The notes beneath the pieces are model-generated. The model saw nothing but the letters and a program-made list of their open reading frames with translations. It ran no database searches and was not told the origin of the DNA. Positions 10,741-21,757 of a stretch of 64,000 nt of DNA are shown here, in pieces (within the stretch, counting starts at the first letter, position 1; each line of letters begins with the position of its first letter). A program made the translations under genes and the position numbers. Source of the DNA: Brachypterus glaber (Eukaryota > Arthropoda > Insecta > Coleoptera > Kateretidae); contig OY294045.1 in assembly GCA_958510825.1 (NCBI GenBank), positions 5,569,916 through 5,633,915 of the forward strand. Direction: 5' to 3'.

Positions 10741-11511
10741 TAGGTATATCCCGTAAATTTTTTGGTAATTTATTATAAAATTGTTTACAGTTGTATAACG
10801 GGGATTTTTTAAAAAAGCTAGTTTTGTGATTTGGAATGCGCAAATCGAAACCAGATCTGGTAGGATAGAAATGCACGTCCGAATTAACTACAAACTAACA
10901 ATTGTAAGAATATTTTTATGTTTAAAGGTTTCTTTGCAACTTTCCCTAAACTCCAAATTAAAAATTAAACGCACAAGCTTTTTTTGTGCAATAAGGACTC
11001 TATCAATACTCTTAACACAACCCCAGCTGATTACATTGTAAGATAAATATGAGAATGCTAAAGAGTAATAAATATTTAACAGTCCTGCCTCATTTAGATC
11101 GTCTCTCTTTGAAATAGCAAAGTACGCACTGTTTAGTTTTTTGCATACAACATTAACGTGACTCTCCCAAGAAAGATGGCCATCAAACATTACGCCTAAG
11201 AATTTGGTATTTTCACTAAATGTAATAGGTACATTAAAGTTAATAATGCTTTTTCTATTGTAAAAATTAATAGCAAGTTTTGGAATTGTTTAATATTAAT
11301 TAATTTCTTTAACACCATGTTTCAAAGTCTTACATTACTTGCTGTATTAAAGTACGTAGCTCTTCCAGAGATGTAGCAGAATTAAAATTGTGGTATCATC
11401 CGAAAATAAATTTATTAAACCATTGCGAATATGAAGCGGCAGGTCATTAATGAAGATTAAAAACACAAGAGGATTGGTTAAATCAACCTTTTCTCTTTTA
11501 TATTAGGTTAA
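10741..11511 (-). pseudogene. LINE fragment A: degenerate reverse transcriptase
   Basis: On the minus strand, from 11480 down, the reading gives PLVFLIFINDLP, then LINLFSDDTT (the RT FADD box with S for A). A stop-ridden stretch follows with FETWC and LILNNSKT still recognisable. Then comes the frame 11190-10888 (MFDGHLSWESHV ... LSYNVISWGC ... IAQKKLVRLIF), the RT thumb region. After an internal deletion, LYNCKQFYNKLPKNLRDIP marks the C-terminus near 10760. Several stops and at least one frameshift make it a pseudogene. It is related to the LINE at 17.5 kb (SYGILCWGC at the same place). Confidence 0.8.
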
Positions 11512-11534
11512 CACTACGAAAACTAAACGGAGTA

Positions 11535-11780
11535 TTCAGTTGCAAATGGATAGGAAATCGGAAGTTATTTAATATCCTATTCAACTATATTTTAATTTTT
11601 TTTAAAAACATGCAACATTTCATGTCCGTCCTTAAATATTAAAGTACGTGACTTTAGAACTATAATGTTTTTAACAAAAATTAAAGTACATTTTTTTAAC
11701 TCCATTTATTAAGAAAAAATACAGCTTTACAAAGTACACTTGTATAGGATCATAAATTCCTATCCATTTGTAAATGATTA
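11535..11780. repeat. Possible small TIR element
   Basis: TTGCAAATGGATAGGAA near 11539 is inverted as TTCCTATCCATTTGTAAA near 11757, with weaker inverted similarity (ATATCCTATTC / GTATAGGAT) further in. No target duplication is evident. Confidence 0.4.
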
Positions 11781-11828
11781 TTTTATTTTCCAAGTGCTAT
11801 TAACTTTAGTTCATGTTTCCTTAGATCT

Positions 11829-12000
11829 ACAGGGTGGCCCAAAAAAAAACGGATACTTTTTAAACCGTTATAACTTCTTTGCCTTTTGACCGATCTATAC
11901 CAAATTTGAAATGAATATAGTAAAAACATGAAGGACTTGGAAGATAATTTTATTTACTTAAAATATTACATTGTTCAGTAATTAAGCTTTTTCGGAAGGG
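11829..12000 (+). repeat. Single end of a CAGGGTGGCCC element
   Basis: CAGGGTGGCCCAAAAAAAAA is a typical TA-flanked palindromic-element terminus like those at 29700, 46326 and 49771. The matching opposite end is not found nearby, so only one end is preserved or the partner has diverged. Confidence 0.4.
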
Positions 12001-12736
12001 GTTACTTTAACGCTTTGGGGATTAGAGCAAAATGTAGATAAAAATAGTACAAAGTGTGATACTTATTTGAAATCAGAAATACGAGCATTTTCATAAGATT
12101 TGAAAAAAAAATGATGTTGCTGTTTGAAAAAAAATGAGAAATTGATTTTGACTGCCAAAAAATAAAAGCTGCTTACTCGGAGTAAGTTACTTCCATGTAA
12201 AATCTTGTTTAAAAAAAGACCCGGTGTATTGATTTCTATTAATTATACCAATAACAATTAATTAATTACCCAAATATTGTCTTTATTTAAAAAAATCAGT
12301 GATTAATGTTTCTTAAAAATAAAGGTAATTATTCTTGTATCCAAGAAATTGACTATGTTTTTTATTTATTGTGTAATTTTAAATTTAAATGTCATGGTGC
12401 ATCTTTTATATTTGTGTAAGAATATCTAAAACCTAGCTATCTACCTAGTTATTAAAATTTTAGTCACGTATAGACTACATAAAACTATTAGACTTGATAT
12501 ACGAAAACAGAATAATAAATATAGGACTTACAAAATTGTAGCTACGTTTGATGATTGCATTAGACCTAATATATTACGAAATATGTTATAAAACATTTTT
12601 TTTTTGGTTCCGCACCTCAAAAATGAGGTACCAAATCTTATAGGATCGCTTGGCCACTTTTTATTCAGAATATAATCTAGGCATCTGTTTGGTTGGTAAA
12701 CTACGTACGTCATCTAATACTTATTTTCTTAACTAG
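12001..12736. other. AT-rich spacer, nothing recognised
   Basis: No ORF or repeat partner noted. Confidence 0.4.
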
Positions 12737-12938
12737 TGGATAATAGTATATTATTCAACGGGCGTAAAATATTTGCTATTAATCAATGAGGGTGAATTTT
12801 GGGACACAAGCCGAAAGGCGAGTGGCCTAATCACCCGAATGATTAATAGCTATTATAGGCGAGTAGAATACTATACTTTATCCACGGCCGTTTTAAATTT
12901 TTTTTACACACCCGTGATTAATAGGCCTATTAATCACG
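12737..12938. repeat. Hairpin element H2 plus adjoining 26-bp perfect palindrome
   Basis: Arms 12737-12795 and 12831-12883 share TGGATAATAGTAT, GGGCGTA/ TAGGCGAG and GCTATTAATCA. The tip holds GCCGAAAGGC. Immediately after, 12913-12938 is a perfect 26-bp palindrome centred on AGGCCT. No coding potential. See H1 for the shared architecture. Confidence 0.7.
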
Positions 12939-13308
12939 GCCGTAGATAAAATCACTTAATACACGAGTTGAGAAAGAGTAAGCAAAAAATGTTTTAGTCG
13001 CTGTTGGCAAAAACTTTTGATATTTAAAATAATGCTAAAAACAAGTACCTACTTGTCTTTCTATGAAGGTGTTGGATAAATGTATTTATTCAATACATAC
13101 AGATAATAAGACAATTACCAGCTTTATTTTAAATAGATAAACTCAATAATAACCCCCGCGTGGCTTTTAATTTATTGAGTGAATAATTATTTATTTTACC
13201 CACTTAACTGTCACTTGTCAAATTATTTTCTTGTAAATGTCATTAAAATTTTTAATAAAAATATGAATTCCTAAGCTATTTATGGGATAAAACCTTGTAT
13301 GGCACTCA

Positions 13309-13393
13309 TGGGTAAACCGATATTGCCCTCTCGAAAATTAACCTGCTTGGCTGACAGGTTAATTTTCTCATGGGCAATATCTTACTTTACCCA
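13309..13393. repeat. Hairpin element H3
   Basis: Arms 13309-13345 and 13355-13393 share GGGTAAA, GATATTGCCC and AAAATTAACCTG. A short loop (CTTGGCTGA) caps a nearly continuous stem of about 37 bp. Confidence 0.7.
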
Positions 13394-13544
13394 CTAGTAC
13401 AAAAAGTTTTTTTTTTAAATCTGTCATACCTATTACATACCTATTAGGTATATATAATATAATTTAAACAAAAGCTTTTTGTTGAAAAAGCGATAAAAAC
13501 TTATTCTTAATACTTTATTGTTGGATAGAAAAATATTTTTTTTT

Positions 13545-13965
13545 GCACGACCAAGACTAAAACCTAGTTTTACGCTTTCATTTTCGGGACTAAACTTGCC
13601 GTTTTTCTCCCTAGGGAATAAAAATCCCTAGGGAATAAAAAGTCCATTTTTTTGACGTTTGTGTCAACCATATTAAAAAACAATTGAAATCGTGATAGCC
13701 ATGAAACTGACTTTTACAGGCATCTTGATTAAATTACGAAAATAAAACAACCGATTTTAGACGCGTGGTTTTTAATTTTAATTTTATCTACCTACCTAAA
13801 TTATGTTTGGTCCTGCAAAAAATAGTGTATATACCTCAGGACTAAACTTGGCTGTTTTAGTCCCTTGCATTTCTGTTTCCCTCGCTCGCTACGCTCCCTC
13901 AGGACACACTAATGCAGCGAGACTAAAACAGCCACTTTAGTCCCTTGGTATATAAATAACTATTT
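13545..13965 (+). repeat. Interspersed repeat R2, copy 2, carrying hairpin H4
   Basis: Second copy of the repeat at 5221-5686, lacking its central 170 bp. An added hairpin lies at 13839-13944. Its arms share GGACTAAACTTGGCTGTTTTAG-type sequence (split in the right arm) around a GC-rich loop with CTCGCTCGCTACGCTCC. A CCCTAGGGAATAAAAA unit is tandemly doubled near 13610-13640. Confidence 0.65.
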
Positions 13966-14271
13966 TACTGTATAAAAATTTAATTTAATTAACGTTTATA
14001 TTAAAAATGTTGTTTATTATTAAATATCGTGGGAATTCATTAATATTATCTTATCTTTTGTTTAATTTACTTTCATTATAAACAAAAAAAACCTAATGAA
14101 AGTAAGTCTGTATATATTATAATTAAAGACTGCATGCTATTGTACGAAACAATAAGTAATATGTGTATGTGAAAAAAAAAGGTCTAGGTCAGAAACATAC
14201 TGCTATGTTTATAAATAAATAGCAACATTACAAACAGTTTTGCTAATTTTATATAATTAAATAGTGACATA

Positions 14272-14650
14272 GTAAAAACTTTTCGCAAAAAAAAGATTAA
14301 CCGACTTCTGTCTCTAAAAGGTAAAAAATAAAAAAATAAGCCGGTGCCAATTTCACCACTCCCTAAATTAAATACTAACAATTATTTTTGTTGTTAAATT
14401 GTTTTCTGTGAAATTGGGAACGAATTATTTTTTATTTTTTACTTTTTAGAGACATAAGTCGGTTCATTTTTATTTGCGAAAAGTTTTTATTTTTTACTTT
14501 TTAGAGACACAAAACTTGTAGATTTGTAACGTCATCTAAGCTAAATTATAGCTGTCCTTCCATCTCGGCAAGCTGCTGAAGTCACAACGCACTACTAGTG
14601 CGTTGTAACGTCATTATCTTAAAGATAAATTTCTAAAAAATAAATTTAGT
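14272..14650 (+). repeat. Interspersed repeat R3, copy 1
   Basis: Contains internal inverted segments (ACTTTTTAGAGACA with TGTCTCTAAAAGGT, and TTCGCAAAA with TTTGCGAA). It ends with a 23-bp palindrome ACAACGCACTA-C-TAGTGCGTTGT (14584-14606). A second copy lies inverted at 42217-42550. Non-coding. Probably a foldback or MITE. Confidence 0.7.
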
Positions 14651-14675
14651 AGTATTTTTATTTTAGCGCCCAATA

Positions 14676-15578
14676 GAGGAAAGTCGCTTAATTTCGGATA
14701 CCATTTACAATGTATTCAATATTTAATACTCGGTATTACTTTTTGATATTTTTTTTATATAACCAGATACAACTTATTATAGCGAACCATGATTTATTAT
14801 AAAAGCAATTTTATTACAGTTTATTATTTCCAAAAAACACGGTTAAAAAAAATCAGCGCATTTTTGTGCATTTGAAAAAGGGCTCCTAATTTCGGACATA
14901 TCCGAAAAAAAAATTTTAAGACTAGATCTGGATCCCATTGCTTATGTTTCTTGTTATTCCTTCACATTTAAGACGTAATTTAATCATTAAGCGATTTTCT
15001 ACGAAATACTATAGGAACTATAATTTTAGATTCCCAATTTCGAATATCTTAGTATCTTAGGTAATTTTCGTTTTTTCAAAATTGTTTATCTTAGTTTGTT
15101 GTATCATTATAAAAATAATAATTAATGGTTGGTTATCCTGAATAATAATTACCTTGCGGATATCCGAAATTGGGAATCAAATGCACAAAAATGGTCTATC
15201 CGAAATTAGGCAACTTTCTGCTTTTTAGATTAGAAATTTGTAGAATGTTTACGTTTTCAAATTGCTTAATTATGAATAGTGGATCAACTTAACGAACATC
15301 ATAACTTACCCAAGACAGAATCACGAACTTTTATAACGATTATTTATAAAATAAACAAGCATAATAATGCAACTGAGCACAAAACTGCCATTTGCAATAT
15401 AAACGATTTGTGCTGCCATTTAAAGGGGAGAAGCTCTACCGTTATCATATTACAGGACGGATTTAGTTTGACTTTTGGCTTCACATAAAAGTAGGTTTCT
15501 GTTTACCTTTGCAGACAGTATCTTAAATACACTACTATCCGAAATTTGGAAACCATCCGAAATTAGGCGCATTTCCTC
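14676..15578. mobile_element. TA-flanked TIR element (903 bp)
   Basis: The ends are inverted: GAGGAAAGTCGCTTAATTTC at the left and the reverse complement GAGGAAATGCGCCTAATTTC at the right, both running on into CGGAT. Flanking TA at 14674-14675 and 15579-15580 suggests a Tc1/mariner-like target. Several internal ATTTCGGATA or TCCGAAATT motifs repeat the terminus. The 69-residue ORF at 15279-15488 has no recognisable homology, and I do not call it a gene. Confidence 0.7.
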
Positions 15579-15618
15579 TAGTCTAAACAACCTTATTTCA
15601 AACAAAATACTAAAGAAA

Positions 15619-15740
15619 ATCGTTCAAGTATTACGTAACGCAAATTTTGATCATTTTGGACCACCCCCCACCCCCCCTGTAACGCTATATTCCTATACCA
15701 TTAATATGGGCAACACTTCAAAATGACCCCCACCCCCAAA
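15619..15740 (+). repeat. Repeat R4, copy 1 (ATCGTTCAAGTATTACG family)
   Basis: Shares ATCGTTCAAGTATTACGTAA, AATTTTGATCAT, poly-C and CCTATACCATTAA with 37460-37604, and in inverted form with 51777-52264. The distal terminus is missing here. Confidence 0.6.
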
Positions 15741-16322
15741 GTTTATATTATAAAGAGGTGTGAACCTTTTTTAAAAATATAAAATTACGTTGCTTGAAAA
15801 TAGCAAACCTAAACCGACTGACCTACCTTACTAATGATTAGTAAGAAATCTTTAGATCAGAAAGTAGACACTACACAGTTTTATTGAGTATGTGGCTATG
15901 AAGTATAATTAATTTTATCAACAATACTACAAAATGTGCTGCATTGTTTTTAAAGATTTAACAACTTTAAAGGTGTTAATAGTTCATTTCTAGGTATATG
16001 GATATTCTGAGAGTATGTAGCAAAGACAATAGTAAAAGTACGATCAAATAGATAACATTGTGAATTTTTAATTTTTTTTTTTTCATGTAGTATAACATCA
16101 AACAAGAGATCCTAATTTTTTATTTCCCGGCCGTAAATATGTTTTTCTGCTTTGTTTCGAAATCTCAACATCCAATTTCGTGAATAAACACTCTTCTATT
16201 ATACAAAGATGCATTTTATTATATCAAGAAACTAAAATTCAGCCTTAATGGTAAATATTACACTAAAACTTGTTAAAAAAAATGGATTTATGGTATACCG
16301 GTAAGTCTACCATTTTAATATA
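15741..16322. other. Spacer, nothing recognised
   Basis: No ORF. AT-rich single-copy-looking sequence within this window. Confidence 0.4.
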
Positions 16323-17083
16323 CACTGAAAGAAATTACATTGAAAAGGTGTAAAAAAATACACTCTATAAATGTGTAAATTTTACACCTTTATATAAATG
16401 TACATCAACATTGATGTGACACTACACAGGTGAGGTGATTTTGACCTAGAGTGTGTATTTTTACATCCATACCTTCTGCAACAATACACTCGGAGCTCAA
16501 GAAAGTGTATTTTTATAAACATACCTTTAGCAACAATACACCCGAAGTGTAAAAATCACACTTCTGATGTACAAGCCAGCGAATCGCGGGCGTTAAGCTA
16601 GTCACGTGACTCGAGAATCCAGTATCCCTGCTTCATCGAGTCTGGTGGCTGTCGACCATTATAATTGTTTACGTTTGTAAGAGCGTACGTATAATTTTGT
16701 GTGTGCTAGATTTTTCAAAGAAATAATTGGTAAGTGTTGATTAAAAGTAAATATTTAAAAAGTGTGATTAATACAATATCCTTAAAACATACATTTTATA
16801 ATATTTTACTTATTTAGGCGGTAACACTGGCATGCAAATTTTGAGTCGTTAAGACTTGTGTATGTTTTCTGTATCCAGTGTGTAAACTTTACACACTGGA
16901 TGTAAAAATATAATACACACCGCATTTATATTAACGCTTCGAGTGTAAATTCACATCAGCAGCAGCTGCAAGTAAATTACCCATGCACGTGGATGTAATA
17001 ATTTATCTCAGTGTAAACCTATTGCGGACATTTACACTTTTGGGAATGTAAGTGTAAAATTAAAAACTCAATTTTTTTGGTGT
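16323..17083. mobile_element. TA-flanked MITE rich in GTGTAAA motifs (761 bp)
   Basis: Starts CACTGAAAGAAATT and ends AATTTTTTTGGTGTG, flanked by TA at 16321-16322 and 17084-17085. GTGTAAA and TTTACAC occur many times in both orientations across the element. The GC-richer centre (16570-16680) is unlike either end. No ORF. Confidence 0.55.
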
Positions 17084-17085
17084 GT

Positions 17086-17485
17086 AGTAAAATGCAAATG
17101 CAAAAACGGTATTTATTTATAGGAACCTTTTGTCACTCTGTATAGGTATTTTTTTGTGATGACATCAGTCCGATTAGCTGTGAATTTGACTCTAGTTACA
17201 AAGGGAAGTGTTAAATATAATTGCTACTGTTTTAAAGCAGTTAATAACTCAAATTAAAATAATTATATAATTCTACATAATTGCAATCGATACAGGTCGA
17301 TATTATTTTGCCGCCATATATTTCCAATAATTTCTACATGTAACACTTATTTTTCGTTTCGTGTATTCTGTATACATGCTACTGTTTAATGTGTTTAAAT
17401 TATTCTGTAATTAACTTTAATGGGCCCATTTTAATATGTTTTATTTACATTAAAAAACTGGTTTAATCTCTATCACATCAGATAT
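17086..17485. other. Spacer, nothing recognised
   Basis: No ORF. It ends with a short ATATATGATATATG tract just before the LINE. Confidence 0.4.
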
Positions 17486-18640
17486 ATGATATATGTATAT
17501 CATATATCGATATTAACTTGTGGTTTGTTTTATGACTTAAGCAGAGCTTTTGACACAATAAACCACAAGTTATTGTTGCAGAAGCTTTATGATTATGGCA
17601 TAAGAGGTGCAGCACTAGAGTGGTTGAAGTCATATCTGGCTGGGAGGTACCAGACTGTTAGAGTCTCAGATGGAAAGGGTCATGTATTTTCTCGACTTTT
17701 ACCTTGTGAGACAGGAGTCCCACAAGGCAGTATTCTTGGTCCCATTTTGTTTATAATCTTTATAAATGATCTGTGTCTTGATTCGGAAGACGAGAGCTTG
17801 CTTACACTTTTTGCTGATGATACCTCTGAAGTGGTGTCTGCTAAGGATATTGAAACTCTCAGCTTAAAACTAAATGAATGTATCTTTAAAATGCAGGAAT
17901 GGTGTCTCAAAAATGGTCTTATTTTGAATACTGACAAGACAAAACTAATTATGTTTCATCCCAAAATGGTTGTACAAAATTCCAGCATTTTGGTACGTTC
18001 AAATGGTAAATCCATCATGCAGGATGGTGATTGCAAGTTTCTCGGCGTTTTCATGGATGAAACTTTATCCTGGAGAAGACATGTTGAAAGTGTTCTGAAA
18101 ACCCTGGCCACAAAGAGTTTCTGCATCCTTCAGCTCAGAAGGACCGTAAGCACATCCACACTTTTAAAATATTACTATGCTTGCATAAACTCTGTCATCT
18201 CTTACGGTATTCTGTGTTGGGGGTGCAGTTCTGAGGTGGAAAGGGTTCTTATTATGCAGAAAAGAATTATACGTTTCATTTTTGGTTTATCTTATAATTC
18301 TACTTGTAGAGATATTTTTGTGGAAAAGCGCATAATGACTGTCTACAGTATGTTTATGTATCAATGTGTTATCTATGTTAAGAACAATTTAAATTCATTT
18401 GTCACTGTTGGTGACATAAATCAGTATTGTACAAGAAATGCTACAAATCTTTACGTGCCAGCTTACAATTATGCACAGGTTAAGGATGGGACTAAAATGA
18501 TGTCTATCAGATTATTTGAAAATCTTCCAAATGAGATTAAGAATACAAACAGCCTCAAACAATTTAAATCAAGAGTTAAAGTTTTTTTTCAATTAAATTG
18601 TTTTTATTCAATTCCAGAATATTTGAGCAAAAAATTTTAA
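17486..18640 (+). CDS. Non-LTR retrotransposon reverse transcriptase, 5'-truncated
   Basis: Uninterrupted 384-codon frame. The first 12 codons come from AT-repeat flank. LINE homology begins at about residue 13 (nucleotide 17522) with GLFYDLSRAFDTINH, an RT fingers/palm motif. GVPQGS is at 77-82, followed by LGPILFIIFINDL. The catalytic FADD box is at 109-112. LNTDKTKLIMF and KFLGVFMDETLSWRRH mark the thumb, SYGILCWGC follows near 230, and the C-terminal extension ends SIPEYLSKKF. The endonuclease, ORF1 and first RT blocks are missing, as expected from incomplete reverse transcription. The architecture is Jockey/CR1-like. With no internal stop, this is a comparatively recent insertion, but it cannot be active by itself. 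Closest relatives in the window are the fragments at 9.8-11.5 kb. Confidence 0.9.
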   Translation: MIYVYHISILTCGLFYDLSRAFDTINHKLLLQKLYDYGIRGAALEWLKSYLAGRYQTVRVSDGKGHVFSRLLPCETGVPQGSILGPILFIIFINDLCLDSEDESLLTLFADDTSEVVSAKDIETLSLKLNECIFKMQEWCLKNGLILNTDKTKLIMFHPKMVVQNSSILVRSNGKSIMQDGDCKFLGVFMDETLSWRRHVESVLKTLATKSFCILQLRRTVSTSTLLKYYYACINSVISYGILCWGCSSEVERVLIMQKRIIRFIFGLSYNSTCRDIFVEKRIMTVYSMFMYQCVIYVKNNLNSFVTVGDINQYCTRNATNLYVPAYNYAQVKDGTKMMSIRLFENLPNEIKNTNSLKQFKSRVKVFFQLNCFYSIPEYLSKKF

Positions 18641-18823
18641 TTCTGTGAATTTTAAATCTGTGATAAATTATTTATAAATTATTTATTTACATGTGTGTAT
18701 TTTATGTGTGTATATGTACATGTATATATATGTATATATATATATATATGTGTATATGTATGTATATATGTGTGTATATATATTTTTGACGTGTCCGATA
18801 CTTTTTTGTCTATGGAAATAAAG

Positions 18824-18852
<29 letters not shown>
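18641..18852 (+). other. 3' UTR and (ATT)n tail of the LINE
   Basis: Follows the RT stop, contains a (TA/TG)n tract at about 18715-18790, then TTTTGTCTATGGAAATAAAG and an (ATT)n tail at about 18823-18852. Such short 3' microsatellite tails are typical of some LINE clades. The tail abuts a foldback element directly. Confidence 0.75.
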
Positions 18853-18856
<4 letters not shown>

Positions 18857-19248
18857 AGTTATCGAAAAAAGTTGTTTTTTTACTCGACTACAGCTGTGCG
18901 AGTGGTGTTTTCTACGTGTTATTCCCATCTAGAGCCTAAAAAATCGTTTTGATAATTTACAGAAAATGGGGCCAAGCACTCTCGAGTTGGATAAATACGC
19001 AGTTCGGAAAATTATGGACTTGGTGACATTTTTAGTTGCCGTCACGTGAAAAGTTGGGAAATTTTTAATCTTGGGTGTAATGCCATGGTAACTGTCGTTA
19101 CACCTGCAGAAAAAATTACACTTTCTTTTAGATATTTTATTATTATATTATTAAAGATTTACAGTATTATTAATTTGAGCCATTTCGCCTCAATGATTAT
19201 TTATATCGATAAAAAATCTAAAACAGAAAATAAAATTAAAATGTTCTT

Positions 19249-19281
19249 AGCAGGCGCATCTATTTCTAGATGCGCTGGTAA
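19249..19281. repeat. Short hairpin GCGCATCTA-TTTC-TAGATGCGC
   Basis: Perfect 9-bp stem with a 4-nt loop, inside the left part of the foldback element. It shares the ATCTATTTCTAGA core with a site near 6170. Confidence 0.5.
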
Positions 19282-19435
19282 GGTATTGCGTTTAAAATAA
19301 TACTTATCTGCTATATATTCTTTACCTAAAAAATATTATTAGTCAATATCTTACCAAAGTTTAAAAATTTTGCCTAAATAAAATTTTTTTAATAAAATTC
19401 TTGATAAATCGTTAAAATAATTAAAAAAGAACGAA

Positions 19436-19505
19436 AAACTGAATAAAAGTTAACTTCTAACGTTTCGGGATCTAATCTGATCCTGTTTTCAAAGAAAATT
19501 ATTAG
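19436..19505 (-). repeat. Penelope-like terminal motif (relic)
   Basis: On the minus strand GAAAACAGGATC ... GATCCCGAAACGTTAG forms a stem (GGATC 19468-19472 with GATCC 19479-19483) followed by CGAAACG. This layout is characteristic of Penelope pLTR ends, which carry hammerhead-ribozyme-like folds. No ORF remains. Confidence 0.45.
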
Positions 19506-19719
19506 TTTTTGAAAGAATTTCTGCAATATTTGGTTTTATCAATCAAAATATGACAATGTCAAAATATGTCATTTCGAGGTAATTGAAACAAAGATACCCG
19601 TAACAATAAAAAGGTGTAGAGAAATTAATAATACTTTAAATATATATACGCCTCAAATAAATTATAGATTCTATTATTAAAGATTGTTTGTTATTTATTA
19701 TTTTTAAAGACTGTTTGTG

Positions 19720-19856
19720 AAAAAATGATAACAAATTTTGGTATAAATTCACCCTTAGATAGAACTATGAACTTGGCTAATAAGTACAGTAATTTAGATT
19801 TTTTTAGTTTATCCTTTAATCCGTTTAAGACTTATGTTAATAAACTCACTTTTTAA
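19720..19856 (+). pseudogene. LINE ORF2 C-terminal fragment, 3' UTR split by an insertion
   Basis: Reads INSPLDRTMNLANKYSNLDF ... FNPFKTYVNKLTF then TAA, matching the C-terminus of the fragment at 43971-44366 (HTPLDRAMLLANNNN ... SFKTSLNNLNF). Its 3' UTR continues to 19964 and resumes at 20693-20755. There TGTATTGGGGATTTCCCGTT and an (AATA)n tail match the 44.4-kb copy. The interruption is the palindromic element 19967-20690. Confidence 0.7.
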
Positions 19857-19966
19857 TTTTCAATTTTTAATTTTGTCACTATTATAATATATTGTTGTAA
19901 CTATTTCATGTTAAATTTTAGTTTTAGTATCATATATTTTTTTATAACTTTTTTTTACATGTAATA

Positions 19967-20690
19967 CAGCCTGTTCCAGAACTCGCGTACCGAAATTTAA
20001 GAGGTGATTCTACATCCAAAAATATGAAAAAAAGTTTCTATAAAGGTTGGTCCGGAAATGAGCCCTAAGGGACCTACGGCCCTTCGAAGATGACGTATTG
20101 AATGGGGAACAAAAAAAAGCACCAATAAAATTTTAATGCTGCAGGGTGATTCTTCATTTAAAACTGAGCAAAAAAGTATTATACACCAAAACACCTAAAT
20201 TTAATATTAAAGGAGTAATAGCCTTTTAAAAAGTAACGTTTTTGGTGGCACAAAGTGTTACTTCCTCATAATTGCATTTTTTTTTTGATAACGGTTGCTC
20301 CTACAGTGTTACACTATATGATATTTTATATGTATTTTTACTCTAGAAATCTATATTTTTTACAACAAATCCAAAAAACATACACATAGAAAAGTTTGGG
20401 GCAAAAATGTTTTAAGCCTCATATATTTTGTCCGTCTGGGCACGCCTCTGGATAAATTAAAAAAATAATTAACATAAACTTATTGTATACTAGTATACAT
20501 ACAAAAGCTCGCCGCTCTAGCTTAAACGGTACCCGAGTTATTAATTAAAACCTTATTTTTATTACAATTTTAAAGGGCCCTAGATCCCTTAGGGCTCATT
20601 TCCGGACCAACCTTTATAGGAACTTTTTTTATATTTTTGGATCTAGAATCACCTCTTAAATTTTGGCATGCCAGTTATGGATCACCCTGT
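19967..20690. mobile_element. Palindromic CAG...CTG element P3 (724 bp)
   Basis: Flanked by TA (19965-19966, 20691-20692). The left terminus CAGCCTGTTCCAGAACTCGC is nearly that of P4 (29700). The right terminus reads CAGGGTGATCCATAACTGGC on the opposite strand. Inside, both arms share AGAGGTGATTCTA, GGTTGGTCCGGAAATGAGCC and CCTAAGGGA. It is inserted in a LINE 3' UTR, so it is younger than that LINE. Non-coding. Confidence 0.75.
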
Positions 20691-20928
20691 ATATCATGTA
20701 TTGCTATTATGTATTGGGGATTTCCCGTTAATAAATAAATAAATAAATATAATAAAACATTTAAAGGAAAGTGTAATTTTTTATGCGGCTGTAACGATAG
20801 TTACCATGGAATTATCCTTGGGTTAAAAGTTGGAAAAAACGCAGTCGAGTAAAAAAAACAAAAAGTCCAAATGTTTTGTTTCTGCCCTAAAAAAATCTAG
20901 CGGCATCACTGTTTTTGTATAACGGTTA

Positions 20929-21757
20929 CTTTACTATCTAGGGCATTTTTTACGGTAAAATATTAAAGTTTAAAATATATTTCATAACATTCTTTCAAAC
21001 AATTAAACTAAAATTTACTTATATTTTCACTTTTGTCTTATCACAGAGCATGACTTATTAAACATTGTTATTTTCACTACCAGCCTAAAAGCACATCTTT
21101 ATCACTGTTCTTTTCATTGGTAGAAATATTATTTCTCTACCTATGACGTCAGAGTTTCTAAAAATAATGAAATCGCACCATGGTTAATAATGAATTTTTA
21201 TTCAGCTGTTTTGGCATCTGACGTTTCACTTAATTATTAAATCACATTGCTATTTACAAGTGTCTTTAGGCACCAAATTTATTTATTGCATGATAAATTA
21301 AAAAATATTAACTAAATTAGCACCTATAAAAAATGTTTTACAAAAAAACACTTCAAAAAGTGAAAATCATTGGTCCATCATATTCAACCATAGATTATAC
21401 AACCCATATATTACCGTAAGGATCATAGATTACTAGAGGTACAACCCCCATATATTGATTTTTGAGGCAACAGATTCTCCCTCACAGTTTTCGCCTGCCC
21501 TTATTTCTGGGGAAGTACCAGAATCATCACTTTGCATTTCACTTTCCATTTTTATATATTTTATTACAATTAACACGGAAACACTTTCTAACTTAATAAT
21601 TTTAGCAGATCACCAGAAAAGTTCTGCCAGAAATGTCAAGTTATTCATTTGTTTTTTTAATGGCCGCGAACGGCCAGCGTGATATTTTAAATTTATAAGC
21701 TTTTTCATTAAATTTTAGTAAAATAAATAAATAAATAGCTAATTAATTGTACTGGTA
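20929..21757. other. Spacer, nothing recognised
   Basis: AT-rich. The 75-residue ORF at 21455-21682 has no recognisable features, and I do not call it a gene. Confidence 0.4.

Larger units (their letters stand above)
18853..20928. mobile_element. Foldback element hosting nested insertions
   Basis: The left arm (from 18853, TAACAGTTATCGAAAA, then TTTACTCGACT and about 19060-19140 with TGCCATGGTAACTGTCGTTA) is mirrored by the right arm. The right arm runs about 20755-20928 (GTAACGATAGTTACCATGG, AGTCGAGTAAA, TATAACGGTTA). Between the arms sit a Penelope-like terminus (about 19436), a LINE 3' end (19720-20755) and, within that, a palindromic element (19967-20690). No transposase is visible. Confidence 0.6.

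Noticed and set aside
15279..15726. Two small ORFs inside and beside the GAGGAAA element as a transposase
   Set aside because: Neither shows a DDE, HTH or other recognisable motif, and they lie in different frames.
18683..18952. Tyrosine/isoleucine-rich ORFs on both strands
   Set aside because: They translate the (TA/TG)n tract and (ATT)n tail of the LINE 3' UTR.
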